This document shows, piece after piece, positions 35,517 to 43,397 of a stretch of DNA of 64,000 nt. Positions within the stretch are counted from its first letter, which is position 1, and the number at the start of each line of letters is the position of its first letter. Source of the stretch: an uncultured Bacteroidota bacterium (GTDB taxonomy: Bacteria; Bacteroidota; Bacteroidia; Chitinophagales; Chitinophagaceae); assembly GCA_903831575.1 (NCBI GenBank), contig CAIKYB010000026.1, positions 1 through 64,000 of the forward strand, in the 5' to 3' direction. The notes below the pieces were generated by a model. The model was not told the origin of the DNA, ran no database searches, and saw only the letters and a program-made list of their open reading frames with translations. Both the position numbers and the translations under genes were made by a program.

Positions 35517-36818
35517 ATGAAAAAAAAATTAGCTATAAGAATACTACTCTTTTCAATTTTGATGATCTTTAATTTTGAGATAGTGAACTCTTGTAGTATG
35601 TACAAAATAACTATTAATGGAAAATCTATTGTAGGAACGAACTTTGATGCATATTATTTAACGCCAACTATATGGTTTGAAAATGCTACAAACGCCAAAA
35701 CTTATGGTGCGGGGTTTAGTGGTGGAAGACAGGATGGAATAAATGGAATTGCACCACAATCAGGTATGAATTCAGAAGGGCTTACATTTTCAAGACTTGC
35801 TTCACCCACGCCAGAAAAAGGAATAGCTACTTCAAAGAATAAAAAACAAATTACAAACCCAACTTTATACCTTAAAGACATTTTACATTACTGTAAAAAT
35901 GTTGATGAAGTTAAAGAATACATTAGTAAATATGATTTTAGCTATTTTCTTCAAGACGTTTTTATCTACATTGACAAATCGGGAAAATATTTAGTTGTTG
36001 AACCTTATACAATGAGTATTGGAAATGACGCAAAATATGTTTTATCTAATTTTTGCCCCTCTGTTACAACTGACAAATACACTAACAATTTAGAACGTTA
36101 TCATAACGGCGTTGAGTTTTTGAAAAACAAAATAGATACAACACTTGCCTTCGCAACAGCATTAATTGATACAATGCACATTTGTCGTAATAAGGTCGGT
36201 GATGGAACTTTGCTATCTTCAATTTGGGACTTAAATCAAGGCATGATTACAATGTATTTTTATCACGATTTCAAACACCCTGTTCAATTCAATTTAAAAG
36301 ATGAATTATACAAAGGCGACCATATTTTAGATATTACGAAGTTGTTTCCACCAAATGCTGAATTTGAAAAACTAACCAGTTATAAAATTCCGCAAAACAG
36401 CAAAGCGATAATGTCTTTTTTTACATTTTGTTTTGGTTTATTTGCTTTTTCAGTTTTTTATTTCTTTATCAGTTATTTAAGGAAAAAGAAAACAAATACT
36501 TTTTCTAATCAAAAATTATTGCTTGCTACATTTTGTGCAGCAATGATTTATTATTTGATAGTTTTAGCAACAAATATGTATATATTTTATTTCCCATCAC
36601 CATATAAAGACTACACATTTTCACATCTGAATATTGCGGCTTATATACCTTTTTTGACAATCCTAATTTTAATACCACTAATTATAACGAATTGGAAACT
36701 ATTAAAAGAAAAGACTTGGAATTTATTTTCAAAATTGCTTTTCACCGTTAACAACATTGTATTCTTAGTTCTTGTTATGCTTTTTAAATATTGGGGACTA
36801 TATAACATATTTAACTAA
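35517..36818 (+). CDS. Membrane-anchored Ntn-hydrolase-like protein (linear amide C-N hydrolase/C45-like)
   Basis: A 433-residue protein with a signal peptide (about 1-25). The predicted mature N-terminal residue is C26 in NSCSMYKITI, followed by GTNFDAYY, which resembles the catalytic Cys and the G-x-N-x-D block of choloylglycine hydrolase and penicillin V acylase relatives. GINGIAPQSGMNSEGLTF and DGTLLSSIWDLNQGMITMYF match later parts of that fold. Residues 300-433 then form four membrane helices, which is not usual for the family. Substrate is unknown. It follows repeat copy 2. Confidence 0.72.
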   Translation: MKKKLAIRILLFSILMIFNFEIVNSCSMYKITINGKSIVGTNFDAYYLTPTIWFENATNAKTYGAGFSGGRQDGINGIAPQSGMNSEGLTFSRLASPTPEKGIATSKNKKQITNPTLYLKDILHYCKNVDEVKEYISKYDFSYFLQDVFIYIDKSGKYLVVEPYTMSIGNDAKYVLSNFCPSVTTDKYTNNLERYHNGVEFLKNKIDTTLAFATALIDTMHICRNKVGDGTLLSSIWDLNQGMITMYFYHDFKHPVQFNLKDELYKGDHILDITKLFPPNAEFEKLTSYKIPQNSKAIMSFFTFCFGLFAFSVFYFFISYLRKKKTNTFSNQKLLLATFCAAMIYYLIVLATNMYIFYFPSPYKDYTFSHLNIAAYIPFLTILILIPLIITNWKLLKEKTWNLFSKLLFTVNNIVFLVLVMLFKYWGLYNIFN

Positions 36819-36888
36819 ACGGCCAAACGGCATATAACATTAGGTTTGCCATTGAAGCTAACGTATATATTATTTTCGAAAACAACAA

Positions 36889-37074
36889 GTGGTCCTAACG
36901 GGTTTGACTTCGAACTTTTGGGAGGATGTGGAGAGGTTATTAAATCTTTAGCCAAACCCTACCAAATAAACGGCAATATTTACCCTGGCAGAAATCGTCT
37001 ATTTATAATAATGTGTTATGTTTGATTTGGTCAGTCGAGATGTATTTCGCAGATAAGAGATGTGGCTGCAATGC
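36889..37074 (+). repeat. Copy 3 of the ~185-bp noncoding repeat
   Basis: Near-identical to copy 2 in the left 45 bp and with the same conserved blocks after that. The -7 element TATGTTTG is at 37017-37024, 136 bp before the lipocalin-like gene. Just before it, 36819-36888 holds an 8-bp direct repeat (AAACGGCC, AAACGGCA) and an ATAACATTAGGTTTGCC stretch with no assigned role. Confidence 0.87.
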
Positions 37075-37160
37075 TACTGACTAATAATACCACTACTAAT
37101 AATAAAAAAACAACATAATTTAAATAACAAAACATATTTTTAACTCCTAAAATTGTAATA

Positions 37161-37586
37161 ATGAAAAAGATAGTATTTCACTTATTAGTATTTTCAGTAT
37201 TGTTTTTTTCTTGTAAAAAAGACGATAACAATCCAAGTATTTCAACAAGTAATGTTACTTCTACAGTTTCAAATGGAAATTGGCGAATAACTTATTATTG
37301 GGATACAGATCATGACGAAACAAATAATTTTACTGGGTATAGCTTTGTTTTTAACACAAACGGTACAGTGACTGCTACTAAAGCTGCAAATACAATTACT
37401 GGTACTTGGACAACAAGGAATGATGACAGTAAAATTAAACTCGTACTTTCTTTCTCATCACCAGCAGATTTTATTGAAATATCTGATGATTGGCACACAA
37501 TTGAAAGAACTGATAGTAAAATTAAATTACAAGACGTTAGCGGAGGTAATGGAGGTACTGACTACCTGACTTTTGAAAAGAATTAG
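37161..37586 (+). CDS. Lipocalin-like lipoprotein
   Basis: A 141-residue lipoprotein with lipobox FFSC (Cys about 18) and a short Lys/Asp linker (KKDDNN). The rest is all-beta, with GNWRITYYWDTDHDETNNF, YSFVFNTNGTVTA and ITGTWTT, the usual pattern of small Bacteroidota lipocalin-like lipoproteins. Ligand unknown. It is the gene following repeat copy 3. A 20-bp palindrome downstream may end its transcript. Confidence 0.78.
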   Translation: MKKIVFHLLVFSVLFFSCKKDDNNPSISTSNVTSTVSNGNWRITYYWDTDHDETNNFTGYSFVFNTNGTVTATKAANTITGTWTTRNDDSKIKLVLSFSSPADFIEISDDWHTIERTDSKIKLQDVSGGNGGTDYLTFEKN

Positions 37587-37615
37587 CCGATTTAGTTGCA
37601 GCGTTTTCATTTAAC

Positions 37616-37635
37616 GATAAGTTATATAACTTATC
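37616..37635. terminator. Perfect 20-bp palindrome after the lipocalin-like gene
   Basis: GATAAGTTAT is directly followed by its exact complement and then by CCTTTTCTG. It lies 30 bp after the stop codon. It could be a weak terminator; it is AT-rich. Confidence 0.4.
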
Positions 37636-37702
37636 CTTTTCTGTTTGTAATGTTTTAATGAAGCACAGCAGCTAAAAAAGTACCTGCTAAAGCTGGGTTT
37701 GA

Positions 37703-38104
37703 CGGAAGCTGTGTTTCATCTTTTGTTATCTATTTAATTTCATTCCAGCGGACGAAATTCTGGTCATCGGATGTGGTAACAATCAACATTTATTCATTAA
37801 TTTAGCTTCAGTCGCCAGAGCTGGACAACCAATAATTTCCAGAATAACAATTTCTAAAAAAGCCAGTCAGTTGTGGGTTTCAAGCGATTATAGTGATAAG
37901 CAACGTTTGCAATATTTGATATACCCCGATGGGATTTTGTATAATAAGGAAAATAACACCCTTCGAACTCCAAGAGTAAACAGTATGTTCACCGCAATCT
38001 CTTTTCTGTCGTACATTTCAGCAGAAAATAAAAATGGTCAACCTACACAGATTGACCAAAATTCTCGCTGGGTGGCCTCGCCAGGAATCGAACCTGGATA
38101 TTGA
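37703..38104 (+). pseudogene. C-terminal remnant of a large serine recombinase
   Basis: The frame is open from 37703 with no start codon or N-terminal domain. The last part reads LWVSSDYSDKQRLQYLIYPDG and then YNKENNTLRTPRVNSMFTAI, which is the typical C-terminal segment of Bacteroidota site-specific recombinases of the resolvase/recombinase family. The catalytic domain is missing. The frame then runs through the tRNA terminator into the tRNA itself (antisense) and stops at 38102. It marks an old integration at tRNA-Arg. The 5' limit of true homology is uncertain. Confidence 0.7.
38035..38058 (-). terminator. Terminator hairpin of tRNA-Arg
   Basis: TGGTCAA and TTGACCA pair across a 10-nt loop; on the minus strand a T-rich run follows. 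It is part of the 56-bp direct repeat whose other copy is at 35231-35286. Confidence 0.75.
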
Positions 38105-38144
38105 GCTTCGGAAACTCCTATACTATCCATTGTACTACGAGGCC
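38073..38144 (-). tRNA. tRNA-Arg (anticodon CCG)
   Basis: Read on the minus strand, it is 72 nt. The acceptor stem is GGCCTCG with CGAGGCC and discriminator A, the T arm is CCAGG-TTCGATT-CCTGG, and the anticodon loop is TTCCGAA, giving anticodon CCG for the CGG codon. The D arm is GTAC with GTAT. The top pair of the anticodon stem is a G-A mismatch. CCA is not encoded. Its 3' end borders a recombinase remnant and a duplicated flank. Confidence 0.92.
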
Positions 38145-38259
38145 TATAAATCGTTTGTTGTTCAATTGATTTTATCTATTTCTTTTTGTAAGAGTTGGGC
38201 TTTCAAATTTTCTACATTTTCCAGCCCCAAACAATAAACTACAAACAACAAACATTCTC

Positions 38260-38853
38260 CTACTTTCCAAAATTTTGAATATTCGTTCCAAATATTTTAA
38301 CCGCAATGGCTAATAAAATCACCCCGAAGAATTTTCTTAACACGATTAATCCGCTTGGACCAATTACAATGCTAATCCATTTCAAGGATTTTAAAACCAC
38401 ATAAATTACTATTAAGTTGATTAATATGCCAATGAAAATATTTACATCATGATAGTTGGCTTTGAGCGACATAATGGTAGTTAATGTGCCGGAACCAGCG
38501 ATTAATGGAAATGCAATAGGTACAATACTTCCACTTTTGGGGTTGTTATCTGATTTAAAAAATTCTAATCCTAAAACCATCTCCAAGCCGATGATAAAGA
38601 TAACAATGCTACCAGCTACGGCAAAGGATCTCACATCCAATCCCAGTACATTTAAAAATTCTTGTCCAAGAAAAAGAAACAAAATCATCAGTGTACCCGA
38701 TGCAATAGTTGCCTGAGTACTTCTGATGTGCCCACCCATTTTTTCTCTAAGAGACATTAAAATCGGTATAGAACCCAGCATATCAATAACCGCAAACAAA
38801 GTAAAACTGATGGTGATTATTTCCTTGCCAATAATTTTGCTAAAGTCAATCAT
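38260..38853 (-). CDS. MarC/UPF0056 family integral membrane protein
   Basis: A protein of 197 residues from the chosen Met, with six membrane segments. It contains FTLFAVIDMLGSIPILMSL near the start and GSIVPIAFPLIAGSGTLTTIM in the middle, the two halves of the MarC family repeat. Function is not known; MarC itself was once wrongly linked to drug resistance. I prefer the Met at 38853 over one six codons earlier, because the earlier codon lies inside a perfect -7 element (38869-38876). Confidence 0.88.
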   Translation of the reverse strand: MIDFSKIIGKEIITISFTLFAVIDMLGSIPILMSLREKMGGHIRSTQATIASGTLMILFLFLGQEFLNVLGLDVRSFAVAGSIVIFIIGLEMVLGLEFFKSDNNPKSGSIVPIAFPLIAGSGTLTTIMSLKANYHDVNIFIGILINLIVIYVVLKSLKWISIVIGPSGLIVLRKFFGVILLAIAVKIFGTNIQNFGK

Positions 38854-38868
38854 CTTTTTTTGTTTTGG

Positions 38869-38876
38869 CAAAGATA
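38869..38876 (-). promoter_or_regulatory. -7 element TATCTTTG of the marC-like gene
   Basis: A perfect TAnnTTTG on the minus strand, about 15 bp before the ATG at 38853. It decides the start codon, since the upstream in-frame ATG overlaps the element. No clear -33 element was found. Confidence 0.5.
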
Positions 38877-38901
38877 ATTGACTTGTAATAAACCGGTTTA
38901 A

Positions 38902-40848
38902 TTACAGAATATTAAACTTAGCGCCAATTGAACCATTAAAGCCCATTGTATTGTAGCCATAAACTTCAGTAAATTTCGTGTTGAAAATATTATGAACATC
39001 TGCAAAGAATTTTATCTTACTTTTTGACAAACTATATTCTGCATATACATTACAAAGCGTATAGCTTTTTAATTCAACCTCCGAGTTCTCATCTGTCATA
39101 GGATCATAGCTATAATCTTTTCTTATTCCTGTGTGATTGATACCTATACTACAAAATAATTGTTTAGTCAACTTGCTGTTAAGCGTTATTCCGAAAACAG
39201 TTTTTGGCTGTCTGATTAAATTGACGTAAGTCGTGTCTTTACCATTCTCACGAGTGGTTACTTTTCCATTTGTATAAGAGTAAAAAACTTTAAGACTGTT
39301 TGATTTATCAAACACAATATTAGATTCAATTTCTACACCAGAATTCAATTGTTTGTCTTGATTGATGTATTTATAGTTTTCATCGTAAGTAATTATATCA
39401 GATGTGTTTCTTTGGTATAAAGTTATTCTTCCGTTTGTTTTATTGTCTGTAGAATAATATTGTAATCCGCCTTCAATGTTGATTGCATGTTGAGGCTTTA
39501 ATGATTTATTTCCATCGATTGAATATAGCTGGTATAGAGTAGGTGTTTTATAGCCAGAGGAAATATTTGCGAATAATTTATATTGATTGTTTATTAAAAA
39601 AGAAGGATTGAAATTAAATACGGTGCTGTTACCATACAAAGAATGTTTGTTAAATCTGCCGCCTAATTCAATTGTCAATCCTGAATTGTTATTTATTAAC
39701 AATGAGGAGTAGAAGCCCATCTGGTGCTGTTTGATACTGTCTCTGCTCAAATCATACTCATAATAAGAAGTCGGAATTACATGATAAGCGTAATCACTTT
39801 TTGAACTTCTAAAATCAACTCCACTGGTAAGCGTTAAGTATTTATTAATCGGATAAACTACTGTTCCTTCTGCAAAATGTTCAATACCATTGTAGGTGTC
39901 TTTGTAAAATTTATAATAAGGACTATTTTGACTTAATACAGAGTCATCTATATACGAGCGATCATTTCTATTGCAATTATATAAAAGATTTAAAGATAGC
40001 TTGCCCATTTTAATTTCATTCTTAATTCCAAATTGAAGATTACTATTGCTACTTGTTGCATCCAATTCATCTACAAATGCATCAGAATCAAAACTTTGGT
40101 CAAACTTTGAAAATCTTACATAAGGTTGTATGCGAATATTTTTATTGGGTTTAAATCCAAATGAAGCAGAAATATTTTGTTGGATATATCCATCATTATC
40201 GCTGAGGTGTTTTGTTGTGATGGTGTCTTCAGTTTCATTGATTCCTTCTGTTTCAAAATAGGAAGCATTAATTTGGTAATCTATATTTTTATTCGAGCCG
40301 CTTAATCCTGTGTTGGTATGAATGGTATTATTACTTGCTGTAAAAACAGATCCTGTAATACTTAACTTCTTGTTTGAGGCTTTTTTTGTTATGACATTGA
40401 TAACGCCCGCTAAGGCATCAGAGCCATATAAAGTGGATTGACTTCCCTTTAATATTTCAATTCTCTCTAAATTATCTGTTGTTAGTAATCTGATGTCAAA
40501 ATTTCCTCCAATGCCTGTTGGGTCATAAACTGGAACACCATCAATCATAATTAAGGTGTATTCAGATTTACCACCTCTGAGGTATATATTTTTTTCTTTT
40601 CCTGAATTACTGTTGGCTCCATTGATAAAAAGACCAGCTTGCTCATTTAACAATTGCGATAAATCTTTGCTTCCACTTCTTTCAATCTGTTCTTTTGAAA
40701 TGATGGTTACTACTTTACCTGTTAGAGATACTTTGTTGGGAAATTTGTTCGCTGTAACAATGACTTCGTCTAAAGCTTTTGTACTGTCTTGTGCCTGTAA
40801 TGCAAAACTGATTAATGTTGCAGCAGCAATAAAAATTTTCTTTTTCAT
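38902..40848 (-). CDS. btuB: BtuB-like TonB-dependent cobalamin receptor
   Basis: A 648-residue outer-membrane receptor with a signal peptide (1-19, ending LQAQ). A TonB box-like LDEVIVTA is at about 26-33, and the plug domain (about 40-155) includes IYLRGGKSEYTLIMIDGVPVYDP in parts and GSQSTLYGSDALAGVINVITKK. The 22-strand barrel follows and ends in an F-N-I-L terminus. Size and plug match BtuB. The cobalamin riboswitch directly upstream makes B12 or a corrinoid the expected substrate. It could also take other corrinoids such as cobinamide. Confidence 0.9.
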   Translation of the reverse strand: MKKKIFIAAATLISFALQAQDSTKALDEVIVTANKFPNKVSLTGKVVTIISKEQIERSGSKDLSQLLNEQAGLFINGANSNSGKEKNIYLRGGKSEYTLIMIDGVPVYDPTGIGGNFDIRLLTTDNLERIEILKGSQSTLYGSDALAGVINVITKKASNKKLSITGSVFTASNNTIHTNTGLSGSNKNIDYQINASYFETEGINETEDTITTKHLSDNDGYIQQNISASFGFKPNKNIRIQPYVRFSKFDQSFDSDAFVDELDATSSNSNLQFGIKNEIKMGKLSLNLLYNCNRNDRSYIDDSVLSQNSPYYKFYKDTYNGIEHFAEGTVVYPINKYLTLTSGVDFRSSKSDYAYHVIPTSYYEYDLSRDSIKQHQMGFYSSLLINNNSGLTIELGGRFNKHSLYGNSTVFNFNPSFLINNQYKLFANISSGYKTPTLYQLYSIDGNKSLKPQHAINIEGGLQYYSTDNKTNGRITLYQRNTSDIITYDENYKYINQDKQLNSGVEIESNIVFDKSNSLKVFYSYTNGKVTTRENGKDTTYVNLIRQPKTVFGITLNSKLTKQLFCSIGINHTGIRKDYSYDPMTDENSEVELKSYTLCNVYAEYSLSKSKIKFFADVHNIFNTKFTEVYGYNTMGFNGSIGAKFNIL

Positions 40849-40985
40849 GACTTTAAATTTTTTATTGCCTCCGAGAAATAGCCGATGTTGCTGATCAATA
40901 CAACACCATAAAGAAATATAAAATGTTTGTACACTTTACATCTCAAGCCCTTCAACCCGAAAGCTTATTGATGAATAATTTTGTT

Positions 40986-41140
40986 CTGGCAGGTCTTCTG
41001 ACTTACTCTTTGTTCAATGCCTTCCCATACAATGATGACAGTGGCGTGTAGTTTGAACAAGTGACAGAGCTTACAGCTACGGGGATAGTGCCGGACTTAC
41101 ACCGGTCTTCCCTATTAATTCCGAACATTCGGAAACCATA
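40986..41140 (-). promoter_or_regulatory. Cobalamin riboswitch
   Basis: On the minus strand, 5' to 3', it reads GGGAAGACCGGTGTAAGTCC, then CCCCGTAGCTGTAAGC, then the B12-box region GCCACTG with GGGAAGGC, then AGTCAGAAGACCTGCC. These are the conserved blocks of the adenosylcobalamin riboswitch in the correct order and spacing. It lies 137 bp before the btuB start, so cobalamin should shut off receptor expression. The outer stem boundaries are approximate. Confidence 0.93.
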
Positions 41141-41211
41141 ACGGATTCGAAATTAGGAATACGATTTTTATTTATGTAATTAACTTATGCTGAGGCTGTG
41201 GATAAAATAAA

Positions 41212-41235
41212 AAAACCGCTGCTGACAGCGGTTTT
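41212..41235 (-). terminator. Hairpin terminator
   Basis: AAAACCGCTG and CAGCGGTTTT pair across a 4-nt loop, 21 bp past the minus-strand stop at 41257. A-rich and T-rich flanks allow use on both strands. It separates the small secreted protein gene from the riboswitch. Confidence 0.85.
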
Positions 41236-41256
41236 ACAAAAAATATTTTTTTAAAG

Positions 41257-41646
41257 TTATTCTGAAATCTTACACTCTTTATCTATCTTGCTGTAAAGAC
41301 GGTAGGTGTAAATAGTCATCTCTCTTACTTTGTCGTCATTACCGCCATTAGCCAATTCAGTTTGTATCTGTGCGCATTCCATCATTACTTTTCCAAGTAA
41401 AACTTTAGTTTCTTGTACTTTGTAATTCTTCGGAACTACAGACTCATTCAAATTTTTCGAAGCTGTATATAAATCTGCTGCAGTAGCTCTTATAGATTTG
41501 TATTCAAATTTGATAACATCATCGTAAACCACTTTCGCCAATTTTTGAAAATTTGCTTTCTCCACCCATACAGCTTTTTTAGATTGGGCAAAACTTGAAC
41601 TTACCAAAACGATTAAGGCAAAAAGGAAGGTGTTTATCTTTTTCAT
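41257..41646 (-). CDS. Small secreted protein of unknown function
   Basis: A 129-residue protein with a clear signal peptide (about 1-20, ending SFAQ). The mature part is mostly helical and charged: VEKANFQKLAKVVYDDVIKFEY and VLLGKVMMECAQIQTELANG in part, with two Cys. No family was recognised. It is a single-gene transcript bounded by a terminator on one side and 260 bp of AT-rich DNA on the other. Confidence 0.7.
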   Translation of the reverse strand: MKKINTFLFALIVLVSSSFAQSKKAVWVEKANFQKLAKVVYDDVIKFEYKSIRATAADLYTASKNLNESVVPKNYKVQETKVLLGKVMMECAQIQTELANGGNDDKVREMTIYTYRLYSKIDKECKISE

Positions 41647-41921
41647 TTCTTTATGTTTTATAATTTGAATGACAAACTTATGTTTTTTTTCCTTTTTTTC
41701 TTTAAAAAGGAGTAAATATTCTGTAATTATCTAATCAAGTCTGACGAGTCCATCTATACGTATTTAAAATAAATACAATAAAAGAAATGGCACTGAAATT
41801 TTTATTCAAACTTGTTTTCACGGTTCAGCCTATGATTTTGAATATAATTCGATATAATTAAAATACTCCTGGTCATTCATTCAAAAACAAAATCAATATA
41901 GTTTTACAAATGGGAATTAAT

Positions 41922-41929
41922 TATTTTTG
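41922..41929 (+). promoter_or_regulatory. -7 element TATTTTTG just before the TolC-like gene
   Basis: A perfect TAnnTTTG ends 4 bp before the ATG at 41934, so a transcript from it would be nearly leaderless. It favours that ATG over one 24 bp upstream at 41910. The tract 41647-41921 shows nothing else. Confidence 0.5.
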
Positions 41930-41933
41930 TGGT

Positions 41934-43382
41934 ATGCGTTTATTTTTACTGACTTTAATGGTATTGTTTTCTGTCTTTAACTTGAAAGCACAGGATAAAT
42001 GGAACTTGAAAACCTGTGTAGAATATGCTATGGCTCATAACTTATCCATTAGTCAAAGTGAAATACAAGCCAGGATTGTTGCACTAACCTACCAACAAAG
42101 CAAACTCTCTATATATCCTAATGCAACCTTCGGAGGAAATAGCGCATTCAATAGCGGAAGCAACCAGGACCCCACTACTTTTAGCAGGGTCACGGAAAAT
42201 TATTTATCAGCCGGATTTCAATTACAATCCAGCGCGGAAATTTTTAATTTTTTCAGTAAAAGAAATACCGTAACAGCAAACAAGTGGGAGTTAATGGCAG
42301 CTGTTGCCAACGTGAATAAAATCAAATATGACATCGCACTTTCTGCAGCAAATAATTATTTACAAGTACTATTGGCATTGAAACAGGAAAGCATTGCAGC
42401 CGTTCAGATTCAACAAACGCAATCTCAATTGACCAGCACACTTAAAATGGTTGAAATAGGCACATTGCCACCATTAAACAGCACTCAATTAGAAGCACAA
42501 CTCGCCTCTGACAGTGTAAATTATATCACTGCAAAAGGAAATACTTTTCAAGCGATTTTGTCATTAAAGTCATTGATGAATATTGATGCTGCACAACCTT
42601 TTGATGTAGAAGCGCCTCCGGTAGAATCTATTCCATTAGAATTACTTGCTGACTTACAGCCAGATTTTGTGTATGACCAGGCTTTGAAAAACCAACCGCA
42701 GCAATTAGGTAATGAATACAGATTGAAAGCTGCCAATAAATCAAAACTTGCCGCTAAAGCCTCGATGTATCCAACTCTTTCGGCATTTGGCAATTTGAGT
42801 TCGAGTTATCTTTATTTTGCACCCAAGCCCATTTATAATAAGTTGTTTTCCGGCTATCAATCTACAGGCCTGATTGCTGATGCAGGAAGTGGCGTAGTGT
42901 ATGATGTACAAAGTCCTGAGTTTACCAATGGAGATATCGCCAGTTATTATAAAGCGAATTCTTTTTCTTCTCAGCTTTCAGATAATTTAAGAAAATCCAT
43001 AGGGATTAATATTAGCGTGCCTTTGTTTAATGGCGGCAACGCTAAATCGATGTATGAAAAAAGTAAATTAAATATTCGTACAATTGAGTTGCAAAAAGAA
43101 CAAGACAATCAAAAATTGAAACAGGATATTTATCAGGCATATAACGCTGCAATTATTGCTCTTCAAAAATTTAATGCAAGCAAAAAATCTGTAGAAGCCA
43201 ATGAGAAAACTTACGATTTTGCTTCGAAAAGATTTAATATAGGAGCCTTAAGTACATTTGATTTAATCACCACCCAGAATAATTTATTGAGAGCCAAATT
43301 GGAAAGCAGCCTTAATCAATTTGATTATGTTTTTAAAATGAAAGTGCTTGAATTTTATAAAGGGATAGGATTGAAATTATAA
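41934..43382 (+). CDS. TolC-family outer membrane protein
   Basis: 482 residues from the chosen Met, with a signal peptide ending LKAQ (about residue 20). Two outer-membrane-efflux repeats are visible, with KTCVEYAMAHNLSISQSEI at the start and RFNIGALSTFDLITTQNNLLRAKLE near the end, both standard. It forms an outer-membrane channel. The adaptor gene follows after 15 bp, but no pump gene is present, so the inner-membrane component must be elsewhere. Confidence 0.9.
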   Translation: MRLFLLTLMVLFSVFNLKAQDKWNLKTCVEYAMAHNLSISQSEIQARIVALTYQQSKLSIYPNATFGGNSAFNSGSNQDPTTFSRVTENYLSAGFQLQSSAEIFNFFSKRNTVTANKWELMAAVANVNKIKYDIALSAANNYLQVLLALKQESIAAVQIQQTQSQLTSTLKMVEIGTLPPLNSTQLEAQLASDSVNYITAKGNTFQAILSLKSLMNIDAAQPFDVEAPPVESIPLELLADLQPDFVYDQALKNQPQQLGNEYRLKAANKSKLAAKASMYPTLSAFGNLSSSYLYFAPKPIYNKLFSGYQSTGLIADAGSGVVYDVQSPEFTNGDIASYYKANSFSSQLSDNLRKSIGINISVPLFNGGNAKSMYEKSKLNIRTIELQKEQDNQKLKQDIYQAYNAAIIALQKFNASKKSVEANEKTYDFASKRFNIGALSTFDLITTQNNLLRAKLESSLNQFDYVFKMKVLEFYKGIGLKL

Positions 43383-43397
43383 TTTAGAAAAAATATT

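Noticed and set aside
33228-37074. Integron attC array as the explanation of the 185-bp repeats
   Set aside because: No integron integrase is seen, the repeats lack a convincing pair of RYYYAAC/GTTRRRY cores with a long imperfect hairpin, and not every gene in the region is separated by a copy.
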